Part shown: in pieces, positions 5,625 to 6,344 of the stretch | How the letters are laid out: every line of letters begins with the position of its first letter | How positions within the stretch are numbered: position 1 is the first letter of the stretch | Source of the DNA: Zavarzinia sp. | Lineage (GTDB): Bacteria; Pseudomonadota; Alphaproteobacteria; Zavarziniales; Zavarziniaceae | NCBI GenBank assembly: GCA_028694545.1 | Contig: JAQVKV010000150.1 | Location: forward strand, 1 to 6,344 | Direction of reading: 5' to 3' | DNA: 6,344 nt | Notes under the pieces: model-generated | Database searches by the model: none | What the model was told of the DNA's origin: nothing | The model's input: only the letters and a program-made list of their open reading frames with translations | Program-made: the position numbers and the translations under genes

Positions 5625-6344
5625 ATGGCGACAATTTCCGCACCCCTCATCGGCATTCCGGCCTGTGCCCGCTCCATGGACGGGCATCCGTTCAACGTCG
5701 TCGGCGAGAAATACATCGCGGCGGCGCAAGCGGCGGGCGGCCTGCCCCTGCTGATCCCCAGCCTGCCCGAGCCCCTGGCCCCGGATGCGGTGCTGGACGC
5801 GTTGGATGCGCTGCTGATCACCGGCAGCCCGTCCAACGTCCACCCCGCCCGCTACCAGGGCGAGGCCAGCCGCCCCGGCACGATGCACGACGAGCAGCGC
5901 GACGCCACCACCCTGCCCCTGATCCGGGCGGCGATCGCGCGCGGCATGCCGGTCCTCGCCATCTGCCGTGGCCATCAGGAACTGAATGTGACGCTGGGCG
6001 GCACCCTGTTCCAGCATGTCCACGAAATCCCCGGCCGGCTGGACCATCGCGCGCCCGAAGGGAAATCGATCCCCGAGCAGTATGCCCCCGCGCACAAGGT
6101 GAGCGTCACCCCCGGCGGCCGGCTCGAGCACCTGGTGGGCGAGCGCGAATTCATGGTCAATTCCCTGCACGGTCAGGCGATCGACCGCCTGGCCCCCGGC
6201 CTCCGGGTCGAGGCCGTGGCGCCCGACGGCACGATCGAGGCGGTTTCGGCGCCCGATGCGCCGGGCTTCCTTCTGTCGGTACAATGGCACCCGGAATGGC
6301 GTGCGCTGGAAAATCCGGTCTCCATGCGACTTCTCGGTGCATTC
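5625..6344 (+). CDS. puuD: Gamma-glutamyl-gamma-aminobutyrate hydrolase, PuuD-like (3' end outside window)
   Basis: The frame runs from ATG 5625 to the window edge without a stop: 240 residues of a family usually near 250-260, so only the end is missing. It is a class I glutamine amidotransferase-like hydrolase (peptidase C26). Motifs: PLIGIPACAR (7-16), GEKYIAAAQAAGGLPLLIP (27-45), LLITGSPSNVHPARY (63-77), nucleophile elbow AICRGHQELNV (112-122) with catalytic C114, EQYAPAHKV (151-159), VNSLHGQAID (178-187) and VQWHPEW (219-225) with H222 and E224 completing the triad. GSPSNV, the EQYAP-H segment and NSLHGQ closely follow E. coli PuuD, which frees GABA from gamma-glutamyl-GABA in putrescine breakdown, in the cytoplasm. 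The start is forced, because TAG at 5613-5615 is the nearest upstream in-frame stop and no other start codon lies between. No other putrescine genes are in the window, so the exact gamma-glutamyl substrate is inferred. It is 73 bases from lolA. Confidence 0.88.
   Translation, partial: MATISAPLIGIPACARSMDGHPFNVVGEKYIAAAQAAGGLPLLIPSLPEPLAPDAVLDALDALLITGSPSNVHPARYQGEASRPGTMHDEQRDATTLPLIRAAIARGMPVLAICRGHQELNVTLGGTLFQHVHEIPGRLDHRAPEGKSIPEQYAPAHKVSVTPGGRLEHLVGEREFMVNSLHGQAIDRLAPGLRVEAVAPDGTIEAVSAPDAPGFLLSVQWHPEWRALENPVSMRLLGAF

Noticed and set aside
5615..5627. TATACA-like -10 box overlapping the hydrolase start
   Set aside because: It overlaps the start codon, so a transcript from it would begin inside the gene, and no -35 box lies at a suitable distance.
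4775..5836. Open frame of 353 codons on the minus strand across lolA and the start of the hydrolase gene
   Set aside because: It covers two convincing plus-strand genes and their spacer, and has no motif of its own.
1..6344. Novel defence, mobile or biosynthetic system
   Set aside because: Five of the six genes belong to known metabolic, transport or housekeeping families, spacing is ordinary, and no insertion ends, direct repeats, phage genes or array-like repeats were found.

Overview
The window is high-GC DNA with a strong preference for G or C at third codon positions. The gene content (malonate genes of the Rhizobium/Rhodopseudomonas matA-matB type, a LolA with a Tat-like signal, and a CGTCATCCCGGC-type palindromic repeat) fits an alphaproteobacterium. 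The genus cannot be named from this stretch. It looks like ordinary chromosome: no mobile element, phage gene, CRISPR array, tRNA or rRNA was seen.

Layout, left to right. (1) Positions 1-197 hold the 3' end of a TRIC/UPF0126 membrane protein gene, followed after 13 bases by a small unrecognised gene (211-638) whose reading frame is broken by one base at a run of five G (296-300). (2) A likely promoter overlaps the end of that gene. It drives a single gene (715-1599) for a short-chain dehydrogenase of the peroxisomal multifunctional-enzyme type 2 family, probably a (3R)-hydroxyacyl-CoA dehydrogenase. The gene ends in a clear intrinsic terminator (1606-1641), and a paired REP-like palindrome follows (1644-1724). 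(3) Convergent to it on the minus strand is a two-gene malonate unit: malonyl-CoA decarboxylase (4687-3248) and then malonyl-CoA synthetase (3251-1734), overlapping by four bases. (4) A 198-base divergent spacer leads to plus-strand lolA (4886-5551), the periplasmic lipoprotein carrier. (5) After 73 bases comes a PuuD-like gamma-glutamyl-GABA hydrolase that runs off the right edge (5625-6344).

MatB charges free malonate with CoA at the cost of ATP, and MatA decarboxylates malonyl-CoA to acetyl-CoA, so the pair turns malonate into central-metabolism acetyl-CoA. The usual transporter (matC) and GntR regulator (matR) are not in the window. The neighbouring dehydrogenase also acts on acyl-CoA-type substrates but is convergent, has its own promoter and terminator, and is not part of the malonate operon. 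lolA and the hydrolase look functionally unrelated to it.

I found no convincing novel multi-gene system. The observations most worth a second look are the broken small gene, the paired palindrome in the convergent spacer, and the unclear start of lolA.
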